Made by a program: the position numbers and the translations under genes
Shown here: in pieces, positions 55,022 to 55,830 of the stretch
How positions within the stretch are numbered: position 1 is the first letter of the stretch
Layout of the letters: each line of letters opens with the position of its first letter
Notes under the pieces: model-generated
The model's input: the letters and a program-made list of their open reading frames with translations, nothing else
Databases searched by the model: none
Told to the model about the DNA's origin: nothing
Source of the DNA: an uncultured Flavobacteriaceae bacterium
GTDB lineage: Bacteria; Bacteroidota; Bacteroidia; Flavobacteriales; Flavobacteriaceae
NCBI GenBank assembly: GCA_937959395.1
Contig: CALGLR010000045.1
Span: 1 to 55,830 of the forward strand
Direction: 5' to 3'
DNA: 55,830 nucleotides

Positions 55022-55729
55022 ATGCTTGAAAATTACTTCATTTTTGAAACTCAGGCAAATTGGGCTGCGACTATAGGGCTTGCTGTATTTAGCATAATTG
55101 TAGCATTTTTTCATTCCGTTATTATTGCAGCACTATATTCAAAAAAGGAAAGGTTAAGTTTTAAAAAAGGCTACTTTGCTATATATCCTAGTGTTGTAAT
55201 TTTAACAAAAATAATTTACCCTAAATATGTTTTTACCATAGGGGCGATTATTTTCGTAAGTTTATTTTTAGTATCGATTCTAGTGCTTCTCATTGGCATG
55301 ATTACAGAAACTTATAAATACGCAAAAAAAGAATCGATAACTAAAACCAATTCATCAGTATTATTTCTGTTTGTAAAGCATATTTATATAACTGCTTTAT
55401 TAATTTTAGGACTCATTTTCTTTAGTACTTATTTTTTTATTTTCATATTCATTTATATAGGGATACAGGGATTTATTAAATTCAATTCTAAAAACAGTTT
55501 CACCAATATTCAAGCTAATTTACCAACATCAAATATTGCATCTATGGCTATGGGGTTGGTAGAGATAGTAGGTGAGGTTAATATGCAAGAACCACTACTT
55601 ACGAGAATTGGAAAAAAAGAATGCATTGGTTACCGCTATAAAATAGAAGAAAAACAAACCAATTCGGAAGGAAAAGATTCTTATTCTATAATCACTAGCA
55701 TCCGAAAGTCAAAATTTAAAAAAGCCTGA
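55022..55729 (+). CDS. membrane protein with GIDE-like domain, possibly truncated
   Basis: 235 residues. Four TM segments (about 14-35, 48-68, 77-98 and 120-155) precede a C-terminal region (170-235) with IASMAMGLVEIVGEV, then PLLTRIGKKECIGYRYKIEEK, the start pattern of GIDE (MULAN-type E3-ligase-related) domains known in bacteria. Full GIDE domains continue for about 80 further residues, usually with a final TM. This frame ends after SIRKSKFKKA, followed 40 bp later by a transposase-like ORF, so truncation by an IS is likely. Confidence 0.6.
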   Translation: MLENYFIFETQANWAATIGLAVFSIIVAFFHSVIIAALYSKKERLSFKKGYFAIYPSVVILTKIIYPKYVFTIGAIIFVSLFLVSILVLLIGMITETYKYAKKESITKTNSSVLFLFVKHIYITALLILGLIFFSTYFFIFIFIYIGIQGFIKFNSKNSFTNIQANLPTSNIASMAMGLVEIVGEVNMQEPLLTRIGKKECIGYRYKIEEKQTNSEGKDSYSIITSIRKSKFKKA

Positions 55730-55769
55730 GAATCCCGTATTTTAGTTTTGCGAACAAAAAATACAATTT

Positions 55770-55830
55770 ATGGGACTCTTCAAGCGCACTAAAAATACGA
55801 ACAAGCCATTAATCCGCCAAATCTTAGATT
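55770..55830 (+). CDS. start of a transposase-like ORF (partial)
   Basis: ATG at 55770 begins GLFKRTKNTNKPLIRQILD and runs off the window. The opening resembles the N-terminus of IS4-type transposases of Bacteroidota (KPL..QIL.L.P pattern). With 20 codons the family cannot be fixed. Confidence 0.35.
   Translation, partial: MGLFKRTKNTNKPLIRQILD

Overview
The window is AT-rich DNA from a Bacteroidota, most likely a marine-type flavobacterium. The evidence is a type VI secretion system of the Bacteroidota kind (TssN, TssK, several TssD/Hcp), a folK-deoxynucleoside kinase fusion, lipoproteins with short SC-type lipoboxes, TAnnTTTG promoter boxes and the near absence of Shine-Dalgarno sites. No species can be named from sequence alone.

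Layout. (1) 1-2130: truncated or unknown genes and an overlapping two-gene cassette (soluble protein plus 4-TM protein) that looks like a defence module. (2) About 2166-21304: a 19 kb integrative mobilizable element inserted in the 3' end of tRNA-Leu(UAA), bounded by direct repeats. It carries a tyrosine integrase, excisionase-like HTH, replication-type HTH and DnaC-like ATPase, a candidate oriT, a ribbon-helix-helix accessory protein and a MobB/DUF5712 relaxase. Its coupling-protein gene was cut down to 140 residues by an IS21-family element. Cargo: a HEPN protein, an orphan ParS/MbcA-type antitoxin flanked by two nearly identical 97-98 nt hairpin repeats, a T6SS cassette (Hcp carrier, GH19-like lysozyme, RsiV-like lipoprotein), a frameshifted lipoprotein gene, and a defence operon (OLD-type ATPase, TcmP, three-Cys Gp37/Gp68 protein). 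(3) 21.3-32.0 kb: ordinary chromosome: tRNA-Leu, tRNA-Gly, mutS, a TrmH-type methyltransferase, a PON-like protein, folK-dNK, a queuosine-precursor transporter, an AsmA-like protein and rpsU, with REP-like palindromes. (4) 32.0-55.0 kb: a T6SS locus built around a divergent promoter region near 45.2 kb. Leftward: TssE, TssF, an Hcp-metzincin fusion with a lipoprotein, a PKD protein, TssK, an Hcp carrier, a lipase-like effector and a row of small membrane proteins. Rightward: an NlpC/P60 protein, TssG, TssN, two plain Hcps, an L,D-transpeptidase-like effector with lipoprotein, VgrG, a PAAR protein with an inserted domain, and two putative immunity genes. (5) The right edge has a possibly truncated GIDE-like gene and the start of a transposase-like ORF.

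How the parts fit. Three effectors are each paired with their own Hcp that has an extra beta-rich (Ig-like) C-terminal domain; in one case carrier and toxin are a single polypeptide. One of these Hcp-effector-immunity sets rides on the mobile element, about 18 kb from a T6SS that could fire it. The tube, baseplate and spike genes here lack TssB, TssC and TssH and some Bacteroidota-specific membrane subunits, which must lie outside the window. The most novel points are the mobile Hcp cassette with a lysozyme-receptor-like immunity protein, the PAAR protein whose third repeat is split by about 260 residues, the run of five related small membrane proteins behind the lipase, and the orphan antitoxin between hairpin repeats.
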